64,000 bases of DNA from Flavobacterium beibuense (GTDB lineage: Bacteria > Bacteroidota > Bacteroidia > Flavobacteriales > Flavobacteriaceae). Positions 34,523-42,348 of this stretch are shown here, one piece after another. Within the stretch, counting starts at the first letter, position 1; every line of letters starts with the position of its first letter. A program made the translations under genes and the position numbers. The stretch covers positions 310,001-374,000 of the forward strand of contig NZ_JUIW01000003.1 of the NCBI RefSeq assembly GCF_004151245.1, read 5' to 3'. The notes beneath the pieces are model-generated. The model had not been told where the DNA came from. It did no database searches and saw only the letters and a program-made list of their open reading frames with translations.

Positions 34523-35629
34523 ATGAAAAAGCACCTTACATTATTATTGTTGTTTGTTTATGTTTGTTTTTACGGGCAGGAGAGTGAAGAGTTAGAAGGG
34601 TTTTATAAGGTAAACGGAGAAGAGCATTTGTTTTTTCCGTTACAGGACAGCCTTGTCAGCGCACCGTTTTTTCTTAAGTTAAATGGTAAAAAACTTCCTG
34701 AAAACTTTAATAATACTGCCCTGATTAGGGTTAAAGGCAAGAAAATTAAAAAGCCCTTTTTTGCCACAACCTATTCTATACTCTACCAAATTGAAGCCGA
34801 TGAGGTTGCAGTATCTGATAATAATCTCCTATTGGAAGATTATTTAAAAAAACATCAGGTTTATAAAACAGAATTAAAGGAAGGTGAAGAGCGACTGGAA
34901 TACTTTGAGAAAGAAGGTTACTATACAGGCCCATTTGAGGGACATACATTTGTATGGTTTGAAAATGAAGAATTTCAAGGAGATGCATGGCCTTTTTTTG
35001 ATGAAAATATTATAGAAAATATTTATGTTAATGGAGAAAGGGGATTAGGCATTAAAAGTTCTTTTAATAAGGGAATATATTTGAAGGTTAAAGGTATTCG
35101 AACTTATGGAAAGCGATACGGGCATTATGGAGGGAGAGAATCTCAGGTTAACATTTCAAGTGTTACAGAAATTGATGCTGATAAATCGTTATGGGAGTTT
35201 ATTGAACGTAAAATAAGGGAAAAAGGTTCTTATGAATATAAAAAAGAAAAACTAACTTTTCCTAACATACTTGAAGAAGGTAAAACTTATACTTTTAAGT
35301 CTATTGCTGTTTGCGATTGTATGCTTGAAGCAAAAAGAACCGGAGGCTATATAGATTATACCTTTACCGAGAAAGAGGGAACAGTCATAAAAAGCCAATT
35401 TAGTGGCAGGCTTATAGCAAATCCCTGGACTTATGATAAAGAGACGGATTATAATTGGACAGATTATCAGGTAACATATGAGAGTGTAGAAACCGAAAGT
35501 CGGGTTTATGACAATTCTAAGTTTACTGTTCAGGTATATCGTGAAAAATATGAAGATGAAAGGATACGGATTGCCATAGAAGATTACATAAACGATAGGG
35601 AATTTGGCTTAACCGAAGTAAAAAACTAA
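34523..35629 (+). CDS. Secreted protein, second tandem paralogue
   Basis: The first 20 codons (MKKHLTLLLLFVYVCFYGQE) are nearly identical at DNA level to those of the upstream paralogue, which points to a recent duplication or conversion of the signal-peptide region. The C-terminal blocks (EGKTYTFKSIAVCDCMLEAKRTGGYIDYTFTEKEG, LIANPWTYD, LTEVKN) match it too, while the N-terminal half is shorter. It lies 4 bp after that gene. Function unknown. Confidence 0.6.
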   Translation: MKKHLTLLLLFVYVCFYGQESEELEGFYKVNGEEHLFFPLQDSLVSAPFFLKLNGKKLPENFNNTALIRVKGKKIKKPFFATTYSILYQIEADEVAVSDNNLLLEDYLKKHQVYKTELKEGEERLEYFEKEGYYTGPFEGHTFVWFENEEFQGDAWPFFDENIIENIYVNGERGLGIKSSFNKGIYLKVKGIRTYGKRYGHYGGRESQVNISSVTEIDADKSLWEFIERKIREKGSYEYKKEKLTFPNILEEGKTYTFKSIAVCDCMLEAKRTGGYIDYTFTEKEGTVIKSQFSGRLIANPWTYDKETDYNWTDYQVTYESVETESRVYDNSKFTVQVYREKYEDERIRIAIEDYINDREFGLTEVKN

Positions 35630-35653
35630 TCACAAACTATAAAACCATAAATT

Positions 35654-36343
35654 ATGAAGAACATGTTTTTAGTAATGCTAATGGCCTGCAGCAGCCTTTT
35701 TGCACAAAAGAATTTTATAGATCAGCCGTTTATAACCACAAGTGCAACCGCTGATACATTAATAATGCCCGATATTATTAAGCTTAAAATAACCCTTAGG
35801 GAAGGTGACTCCCGAGGCAAAAAAGCGGTGGAAGACATGGAAAAAGATATGGAAACCACACTTAAAGCGCTGGGTATTGATACAAAAAAAGATTTGACTT
35901 TAGGTACACTGGATAGTGAGTACCAACGCTATTTTCTTTCGGGTCAAAAAATAAACAAAACAAAAATGTACACGCTAGAGGTACACGATGCTGTTATGGC
36001 AGGAAAAGTTATTGCCGCTTTAGAACAGCAGGACATTTCTAATGTGCATATAGAAAAAAAAGACTACTCTAAAAAGGAAGAGCTAATTATGGAGCTTAAG
36101 CTGAAAGCGATTAAAAGAGCATGTAAAAATGCCAGCTTAATGGCTACCTCTGCAGGGAGTAAATTAGGAAAGGCACTTTTTATAACCGATAAGTCTTTTA
36201 AATCGGAAAGTTTATATAAAGCTGCATTGCTAGAGGAAGTAGTAATAACTAAAGGGAGGTCTTCTTCCTATGAACCGATACCTACTGAGTTTGAAAAACT
36301 CTTGTTTTCTGTAGAGGTCAATACGGTATTTGCTTTAGAATAA
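35654..36343 (+). CDS. SIMPL (DUF541) domain secreted protein
   Basis: A signal peptide (MKNMFLVMLMACSSLFAQ) is followed by the SIMPL fold. It has DQPFITTSATADTLIMPDIIKLKITL at the start, a tyrosine-rich middle (DSEYQRYFLSGQKINKTKMYTLEVHD), and the helical pair with AIKRACKNASLMATSAGSKLGKALFITD. Members are periplasmic oligomers of unclear function, sometimes tied to envelope stress. It is the last gene of a four-gene unit starting at 32033 and ends before a hairpin at 36361-36388. Confidence 0.75.
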   Translation: MKNMFLVMLMACSSLFAQKNFIDQPFITTSATADTLIMPDIIKLKITLREGDSRGKKAVEDMEKDMETTLKALGIDTKKDLTLGTLDSEYQRYFLSGQKINKTKMYTLEVHDAVMAGKVIAALEQQDISNVHIEKKDYSKKEELIMELKLKAIKRACKNASLMATSAGSKLGKALFITDKSFKSESLYKAALLEEVVITKGRSSSYEPIPTEFEKLLFSVEVNTVFALE

Positions 36344-36360
36344 AATATATCAGGTTAAAA

Positions 36361-36388
36361 AAAGAGGCTCACTAAAGCCTCTTTTTTT
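36361..36388 (+). terminator. Terminator of the 32-36 kb operon
   Basis: AAAGAGGCT and AGCCTCTTT pair around CACTAA, followed by a T run. It is flanked by the SDR gene promoter region. Confidence 0.8.
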
Positions 36389-36460
36389 GTTTTTGTCATT
36401 TGGCAACTGCTAAGCTTTTTTAAAGGATGAACTTTGCTGTAAATAAAAATCAATTAAAAA

Positions 36461-37198
36461 ATGAAAACAGTATTAGTTACAGGAGCCACAAGAGGCATAG
36501 GCCTTGAAATGGCAAAACAGTTGGCAAAAAAAGGACACTTTGTTTACCTGGGCAGCAGAAATGCCGAAAAAGGTGAGGAGGTTGTTAAAGGGCTAAAAGC
36601 AGAAGGCTTTACAAATATTGAAGCCCTAACACTGGATGTTACCAATGCAGAAATTATTGCTAAGGCAAAGGCAAGGGTAGAGAAGGAGAAAGGCAAACTG
36701 GATATCCTTATCAATAACGCAGGGATACTTGGCGGAATGGAACAGGATGCACAAAACACATCTTTATCAATTATAAAAGAGGTGTTTGAAACCAACCTGT
36801 TTGGGGTTATAAGCGTTACGCAGGCTTTTCTTCCGTTATTAAAAAAGTCAGAGAGCCCAAGGATAACAAACGTTACTTCGGGGCTGGCATCCTTAACCCT
36901 GCATTCAGATTCGAGTTGGAAATATTATCAGGTAAAAGGCGCAGCATACGGCCCTTCTAAATCGGCATTAAATGCCTATACCATTGTATTGGCTTACGAG
37001 CTTAAAGACACATCTTTTAAGGTAAATGCGATAGACCCGGGTTATACCTCTACAGAGTTTAACCATAACAGCGGTCCGCTTAGTCCGGAGGCGTCGGCGG
37101 CATTTGTTATTAAACATACTGATACCGGTGCCGATGCACCAACGGGACATTACTTTTCTCACGACATTACAGACGGTACTGAGATAAGCCCGTGGTAA
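36461..37198 (+). CDS. SDR-family NAD(P)-dependent oxidoreductase
   Basis: A classical short-chain dehydrogenase of 245 aa with the cofactor loop TGATRGIG (7-14), NNAG at 85-88, and catalytic Ser140, Tyr163 and Lys167 (YGPSK). The active site is complete. The substrate cannot be told from sequence; such enzymes reduce or oxidise small carbonyls in the cytoplasm. The next gene, a Crp-like regulator 92 bp downstream after a hairpin, might regulate it. It lies between phage relics but is of chromosomal type in composition. Confidence 0.85.
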   Translation: MKTVLVTGATRGIGLEMAKQLAKKGHFVYLGSRNAEKGEEVVKGLKAEGFTNIEALTLDVTNAEIIAKAKARVEKEKGKLDILINNAGILGGMEQDAQNTSLSIIKEVFETNLFGVISVTQAFLPLLKKSESPRITNVTSGLASLTLHSDSSWKYYQVKGAAYGPSKSALNAYTIVLAYELKDTSFKVNAIDPGYTSTEFNHNSGPLSPEASAAFVIKHTDTGADAPTGHYFSHDITDGTEISPW

Positions 37199-37205
37199 TA
37201 CTAAA

Positions 37206-37236
37206 GCAGCATCTCCGCTAAGGGGATGCTGTATTT
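37206..37236 (+). terminator. Terminator after the SDR gene
   Basis: AGCATCTCC and GGGGATGCT pair around GCTAA, then TATTTTT. Confidence 0.7.
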
Positions 37237-37290
37237 TTATGGTATTAAATTTATTAAGACCTTTACAACTATATAAGCAACAGCATAGCG

Positions 37291-37866
37291 ATGGATACAC
37301 AGCCTTTAATTGACTTTTTACTTCAGTTTGGAGACCTCAATAAACAGCAAACAGATCTTATAAAAGCATCGGTTACAGAGAGGACCTACAAAGCAGGGGA
37401 CTATTTTATGGAGGCAGGGCAGGTAGCCCGCGAAATAGCCTTTACCCTTGATGGTATTTTCAGGGTTTGCTATTATGACAAACAGGGTAATGAAGTCACT
37501 AAACATTTTGTAAGCGAACATAGTTTTATGGTAGATGTAGAAAGTTATAATTCGGGGGTTTGCAGTACAAGGTACGTGCAGGCCGTAACCGATAGTGTTG
37601 TACTTATACTCTCTAAGGATGCCATGAAAAACCTGTCGGACACTATAATGATATGGGATGCCATGATCTACAAAATCACAACAAAGGGTCTTGCCCAAAA
37701 AATGGAACGTCTTAGCAATATGTTTCCGCAGGATGCAACAGAGCGTTACCTTAGCTTTCTGGAAAAGTTTCCTAACCTCGCTAATCGCGTGCCTTTGCAG
37801 TATATCGCTTCCTATTTAGGTATTACAAAACACTCGCTTAGCCGTATAAGGAAAAACATCCGCTAA
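37291..37866 (+). CDS. Crp/Fnr-family transcription regulator
   Basis: The 191-aa protein has an N-terminal cyclic-nucleotide-binding-like beta roll (ERTYKAGDYFMEAGQVAREIAFTLDGIFRVCYY, then VTKHFVSEHSFMVDVES). A connecting helix follows, then a C-terminal winged helix (LQYIASYLGITKHSLSRIRKNI). The cAMP-contacting RS residues are not obvious, as is usual in Bacteroidetes members that act on unknown signals. It lies downstream of the SDR gene after a terminator. Its stop is 5 bp from the end of the convergent phage gene at 37872. Confidence 0.85.
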   Translation: MDTQPLIDFLLQFGDLNKQQTDLIKASVTERTYKAGDYFMEAGQVAREIAFTLDGIFRVCYYDKQGNEVTKHFVSEHSFMVDVESYNSGVCSTRYVQAVTDSVVLILSKDAMKNLSDTIMIWDAMIYKITTKGLAQKMERLSNMFPQDATERYLSFLEKFPNLANRVPLQYIASYLGITKHSLSRIRKNIR

Positions 37867-37871
37867 GGCTG

Positions 37872-38117
37872 TTATTTCCCTTCCATAAACGAAACCACAT
37901 TAAACATGGTACGTTCGGTAATGTTATAGTTCTCGGCAATAAGCTGTATCATGTGGGTTTTGCGCACTTTCTTAAAATGCTTTTTGTGGTATTCGGTTTC
38001 CTTAAGGTAGGCTTCATAATATACTTTCCAGTCCAGTACATGTACCGGGATGAGGTTTTTGCCTACCAGTTTTACAAAGTTTTCGCCCAGGCTAAGGAGA
38101 ATTTCATAGCGGGTCAT
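37872..38117 (-). CDS. Small phage-type protein (HTH-like)
   Basis: The 81-aa product (from MTRYEILLSLGENFVKLVGK) ends in a helix-turn-helix-like stretch (KTHMIQLIAENYNITERTMFNVVSFM). It starts at the ATG that shares its A with the stop of the upstream gene (TAATG at 38115-38119), so it is translationally coupled to it. Both belong to the prophage relic. The role may be DNA binding in late gene control, inferred only from the HTH-like pattern. Confidence 0.55.
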   Translation of the reverse strand: MTRYEILLSLGENFVKLVGKNLIPVHVLDWKVYYEAYLKETEYHKKHFKKVRKTHMIQLIAENYNITERTMFNVVSFMEGK

Positions 38118-38356
38118 TACCATTTATTTATCGGACAAATATCATTAGAGCGCACTTTTGCCGAAAGCGGGCATTTGCACAGGTTGCAATAGTTTCCCTG
38201 TATTTCGGTAAGGTCGTCTTTTATAAAAGCAAGCAGTTTCCCTCTTTTCGCATTGGGGCAGGCGGCACACAGTTTTGCGCGGTGGCGGGCTGTGTTTTCG
38301 GTTACTTCGGGCCGGGTTAAAAAGTTTTTCCAGCCACTAAGTATTTCATTTATCAA
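38117..38356 (-). CDS. Small Cys-rich phage protein
   Basis: The 79-aa product has pairs CAAC (30-33) and CNLCKC (57-62) plus Cys74, a likely zinc-binding knuckle pair, with a basic N-terminus. It is coupled by TAATG to the following 81-aa gene. I have seen this kind of pair in prophages of flavobacteria. Function unknown. It follows the tape measure in transcription order, with a secreted-protein gene on the opposite strand between them. Confidence 0.6.
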   Translation of the reverse strand: MINEILSGWKNFLTRPEVTENTARHRAKLCAACPNAKRGKLLAFIKDDLTEIQGNYCNLCKCPLSAKVRSNDICPINKW

Positions 38357-38470
38357 GAGATAAAAAGTGTAGTCAAATATTTAAAGCAAAAATAAAAAAA
38401 ATCTCTGCTATTAGAAAATAATCTTATATATTTGGCCAAAATAATCTTATTAAATTTAAATCACGCCAAA

Positions 38471-39307
38471 ATGAAAAACCTTAGTTTATTATTTGCCTTA
38501 TTATTTAGTTTAGTTGTAAGTGCTCAGGAAACAAGACGAGCAGAAATTTTCCCTAACAATCATCCCGAAATTTTAATCGGTAAAACGGTTAAGGTAAAAC
38601 CTCTTCCCGAGAAATTTAGAGATAAAGGCTACCCCAATTTTTACACTGATGCTTTAGCAATGAAGACGTATAGTAAAATTGATTATAAAAAATCGTCTGC
38701 TGACTCTCTTGAAAACAAGGTGTTTAAAGTAGTGTCAAATGACACTAAGTATCCTGAGATATTAAAACTGGAGTCTGCTGAAGGTGAGATTATTTACTAT
38801 GAGCTTAATAAATATGACAAATCTGAATACTATTTTGAAGTAGAAGGAGACCTTGATTTACCTGAAGGTTTTTATTGTGAATATTTTCAGCCCGGACTAG
38901 ATGAAGGTAAGAAAATGAGCAAGATGACAAAAAGTATTTGGGGTGTAATAGTATGGTTACATAATAATATTCAAACAGACAAACTGGAGGTAGATCTTAT
39001 GCTGGCTATGCCTACTACAGCCAGTAAAGGAGTTACTGTTATTTTTGATAATGGTGAAAAACTGGAGTTACCTAATATAAAACTTGATGGAAAATTAAAC
39101 GACGGTAGCAGAGAACACAAAAATTGCATATATAAAATAACTACGGATAAAGAGAAAAAACTTTTTACCGAAAACATTATAACCACTATTATTTTCGGAA
39201 AGGAAAAAACACCTGTTAATAGTGATATTCCCAGTATGCATGGAGAAATAATAAGAGGTGTTGTTGAGTGTTCTTTTAAAACCATTGAAGAAAAAAACAA
39301 GCTGTAA
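38471..39307 (+). CDS. Secreted protein of unknown function
   Basis: The signal peptide MKNLSLLFALLFSLVVSAQ starts at the ATG at 38471; the 13 codons before it are leader. The mature chain of about 260 aa is rich in Lys and Asp and of alternating beta character (NHPEILIGKTVKVKPLPEKF; EYYFEVEGDLDLPEGFYCEYF). No family is recognised. It is cargo on the plus strand between the tape-measure and small phage genes, ended by a shared hairpin. Confidence 0.55.
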   Translation: MKNLSLLFALLFSLVVSAQETRRAEIFPNNHPEILIGKTVKVKPLPEKFRDKGYPNFYTDALAMKTYSKIDYKKSSADSLENKVFKVVSNDTKYPEILKLESAEGEIIYYELNKYDKSEYYFEVEGDLDLPEGFYCEYFQPGLDEGKKMSKMTKSIWGVIVWLHNNIQTDKLEVDLMLAMPTTASKGVTVIFDNGEKLELPNIKLDGKLNDGSREHKNCIYKITTDKEKKLFTENIITTIIFGKEKTPVNSDIPSMHGEIIRGVVECSFKTIEEKNKL

Positions 39308-39330
39308 TTGCTTTGTACAGGTATAAAAAT

Positions 39331-39361
39331 AAAAGGCTTTAGCATTTGCTAAAGCCTTTTT
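39331..39361. terminator. Bidirectional terminator at the tape-measure 3' end
   Basis: AAAAGGCTTTAGC and GCTAAAGCCTTTT form a 13-bp stem around ATTT, serving the secreted-protein gene on the plus strand and the tape-measure gene on the minus strand. Confidence 0.85.
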
Positions 39362-39368
39362 GTTTGTA

Positions 39369-42338
39369 TTAAAAGTTAGCATTGTCCCTAACCTGTACAT
39401 AACTGTTGCCCTGAGTAAGAATATCCTCTACGGCAACCACAGGTGGCGGAATACTTTTTACTGCCTGAACAGTTAGGTTAGCCAGTTCCTGCATGTTTAT
39501 TTGAGACGGTGCAATTTCACGCGATACTATACCTCCGCTTTCAAAATAATTACCAGAACCGCTTCTGCCGGCAGGGAAAGTGTTATTAAACGCCATAAAG
39601 TGGCGTGCCGCATTTCTGTTCATAACACCTATAAGTTCTCCTTTTTCGGCTTCAAAGCGGGTACCGTCTTCGCCGGTAAAAAGTGTACCGCCCGCACTGT
39701 GCCTTTGTCCGCCTATGCTAAACAAAGCACCTTTTTCGGCTTTAGGGGTTTTAGTAGAGGTTATCTTTTTAATGTTGGCGAGTCCGGTAGCAACGGCTGC
39801 ACCTGCTGCTGCTGCACCCAGTGCCGGACCCACAATAGGGATTCCCGATAGTGACTTAAATGCCGATACGGCCGACTGGTAAGTGTCTATAGTAGCCTGT
39901 GCCACAGCCATTGCCTTACCCGCCTTACTTTCTTTCCCTAAAATGGTACTCATATTACCAAAGGTAGACGAAGCCAGGCTTAGCTTACGTTCCATAGCAG
40001 CTTCCTTAATATCGCCTACATTATCTTCGTGCTCTTGTGCTTCGGCTTTAAGAAGATCGTTATACTGCTGTTCGTTTATTAATCCCTGTGCTTTTCGTTC
40101 ATCCAGTTTGGCAACTTCGGCAGCATAGCGTGCGTTCTCATCAATAAGTTCCTGCTCATACTGGCTTTGTGCATTAGCTTTATCTACTTCATAATCCAGT
40201 TGTGCTGCTGCGGCTTTTTCCTGTATTGCCTGTACTTCATTTTGAATCTCATTTTGTTTCTGTTCTTTATTAGATTGTACAAGAGCTGCATCGTTAGCTT
40301 TTATGGTTTCGTCATACTCCTGCCTAATCCTTAAAAGCTCAGTATAATATTCTGTTTCCTGCTGTGAAAGCTGTTCATTATTAGCTCGTTTGTTTTCAAG
40401 TGTTTCAGCATCAAGGTTTGTCCCGGTAAACAGTGCATCAATTTCTTTTTGCCTGAGTTCTTCAAGCCTTTTAGCTTCCTCTTTTATTAACGCATCGGTT
40501 AATACCTGTGCCCCGTCAATTTTACTTTGATGCTCCTGTTTCCATAATTCCAGTTCGGCATTAACATACCCCTGTGTGGCTTTGAAGGTTTTTTCTCCCA
40601 GTTCTTTCTGTATATTAATAACTGCTGTTTTATATTCCAGTTGGCTAATTTTCTTTTGTTTAAGCTCTTCATCAAGCAGGGCTATAGACTTTTTTGCATA
40701 TTCCTGCTCATAGGCAATCTTCTGCTGAAGCGTTTTTGCTTTTTCACTGTTCTCGGCTTCAAAAAGGTCTAAAAGCTGTTGCTGTCTTTCCAGTGCCTTA
40801 TCCATAGCCTGCTGCTGTATCTGTTCCCTTTTTTTCTGTTCTTCTTCGCGTTTTTGGGTAAAGCTTTCGTTAAGGGTGTTTATATTATCAAAATGTTTTT
40901 TGGTAAGCTGCTGTTCTTCCGTTTGAAGAGCAATCCTGTTAAGCTGTGCTTCCTTAAGCGCATCTATTTCTTCCTGACTTATGCTTTTGGTTTCCTGAAG
41001 ATGTTGTGCATATTCATATCCCTTAGTTTCAAGGTTTTTAATTTCCTCTTTAGTAAGGTTACTTCCTGCTTTTATTGCTTTTATGGCTTGCTGATACGCA
41101 TCTTCAGAATGTTTTTTCCTTTCGGTAAGATTTTTACTCTCTGTTTCATTGGCTTTTTTAAGAGCTTCCAGTCTTTCCTGTTCCGATTTGGTTTGATCTT
41201 CCGATGCCTGTGTATACTCTTCAATGCTTTTTTGGGCTTCGGCATTTCTTATTTCCTGTAAAGCCATACTGTCGGCCAGTTCCTGTTGCGCTTTTTTAAG
41301 CTCATAGGCTTCCTGTGCAGCAGTTGCCATACCTTCTCCTGCATTGGTAAACCAACTTAATATGGACTTAGAGCCGTTAAACACGTTTATAAGGTCGAGC
41401 AGGGAGTTTTTAATGGAATCAAAAACAGCACCCGCAGCTGCAGTAACCTGTGCTACCTTATCCATAACAGGCCTGAAATCTTTAAAAGCTTTGTTTAAAA
41501 AGTCTATGGCTAAATTAATCCCTTTTAATATGGCACCTATAGGTGTAGCAGTAAAGGCATCTGATGCTTTTGTCATTCCGCCTATACCTTCACTAATATC
41601 TTTAAATGCATTTTTTAAAAGGGGTCCCATTCCGCCTGCTTCCTGTGCACGTTGTTTTAACCCTTTTATGCCGCCGTTAAAAACATTAATACTCTGAAAA
41701 GCATCTATAGTCTGTTTTTTATATTCCGAAAAAGTTTTGCCCCCTTCTTTAAGGCTTCCTGAACTTTGATCGGAAGCTGTTTTTACAGATGTTATTGCTC
41801 CTGACAGTTTTTTTAGGTTTGAAGAGGCATCGTCTGCCGAGTCGCTAAGGGAATCCTGCTCTTTAGCCGCTTTTTTTGCCGATTTTGCCAAGTCATCGTG
41901 AGATTCACTGAGGTTATCCGTTTGTTTAATAGCTTTTTTAGTGGCTTCAACCTGATCCTCGAGCGCTTTAACGTATTTGCCAAGTTCTTTTTTAGATTCC
42001 TTAAACTGTTGTGATGACTCTTGTCCCGAAGAAGTAAGGCTTGCCTGTTTACCGGCAGCATTTTTTGCTGACTTTGCCAGGTAATCGTGAGCCTCACTAA
42101 GTTTTTCTGATTGTTTGGCTGCATCTTTAATAGCTTTAGCCTGTTGGCCTAATGCTTCGTTAAGCTTGGCAAGCTCTTTTTTCATGTCTTTAAACTGTTG
42201 GGAAGATGCCTGCCCCGAAGCTATGAGGTCATCTATTTTGTTTTTAAGTTTTTTTATAGCTTCCCTTACTTCATTGGCTCCCTCCACAAGGCTTTTTACA
42301 TCAATGTCGAGTTGTGCAATTACAATTTTTTCTGCCAT
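39369..42338 (-). CDS. Phage tape measure protein
   Basis: At 989 aa it is a typical long-tail tape measure. The N-terminal 350 residues are Ala/Lys/Gln-rich coiled coil, followed by a hydrophobic stretch (near 305), then a long Glu/Gln-rich coil (about 340-800). A membrane-like segment with SLSGIPIVGPALGAAAAGAAVATGLANIKKI is near 860, and the ending carries GGQRHSAGGTLFTGEDG. Residues 41-103 and 104-166 are a tandem duplication (SGQASSQQFKDMKKELAKL versus SGQESSQQFKESKKELGKY). It sets tail length during assembly. It starts 10 bp after the 731-aa gene. Confidence 0.85.
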   Translation of the reverse strand: MAEKIVIAQLDIDVKSLVEGANEVREAIKKLKNKIDDLIASGQASSQQFKDMKKELAKLNEALGQQAKAIKDAAKQSEKLSEAHDYLAKSAKNAAGKQASLTSSGQESSQQFKESKKELGKYVKALEDQVEATKKAIKQTDNLSESHDDLAKSAKKAAKEQDSLSDSADDASSNLKKLSGAITSVKTASDQSSGSLKEGGKTFSEYKKQTIDAFQSINVFNGGIKGLKQRAQEAGGMGPLLKNAFKDISEGIGGMTKASDAFTATPIGAILKGINLAIDFLNKAFKDFRPVMDKVAQVTAAAGAVFDSIKNSLLDLINVFNGSKSILSWFTNAGEGMATAAQEAYELKKAQQELADSMALQEIRNAEAQKSIEEYTQASEDQTKSEQERLEALKKANETESKNLTERKKHSEDAYQQAIKAIKAGSNLTKEEIKNLETKGYEYAQHLQETKSISQEEIDALKEAQLNRIALQTEEQQLTKKHFDNINTLNESFTQKREEEQKKREQIQQQAMDKALERQQQLLDLFEAENSEKAKTLQQKIAYEQEYAKKSIALLDEELKQKKISQLEYKTAVINIQKELGEKTFKATQGYVNAELELWKQEHQSKIDGAQVLTDALIKEEAKRLEELRQKEIDALFTGTNLDAETLENKRANNEQLSQQETEYYTELLRIRQEYDETIKANDAALVQSNKEQKQNEIQNEVQAIQEKAAAAQLDYEVDKANAQSQYEQELIDENARYAAEVAKLDERKAQGLINEQQYNDLLKAEAQEHEDNVGDIKEAAMERKLSLASSTFGNMSTILGKESKAGKAMAVAQATIDTYQSAVSAFKSLSGIPIVGPALGAAAAGAAVATGLANIKKITSTKTPKAEKGALFSIGGQRHSAGGTLFTGEDGTRFEAEKGELIGVMNRNAARHFMAFNNTFPAGRSGSGNYFESGGIVSREIAPSQINMQELANLTVQAVKSIPPPVVAVEDILTQGNSYVQVRDNANF

Positions 42339-42348
42339 TTATTTGTTG

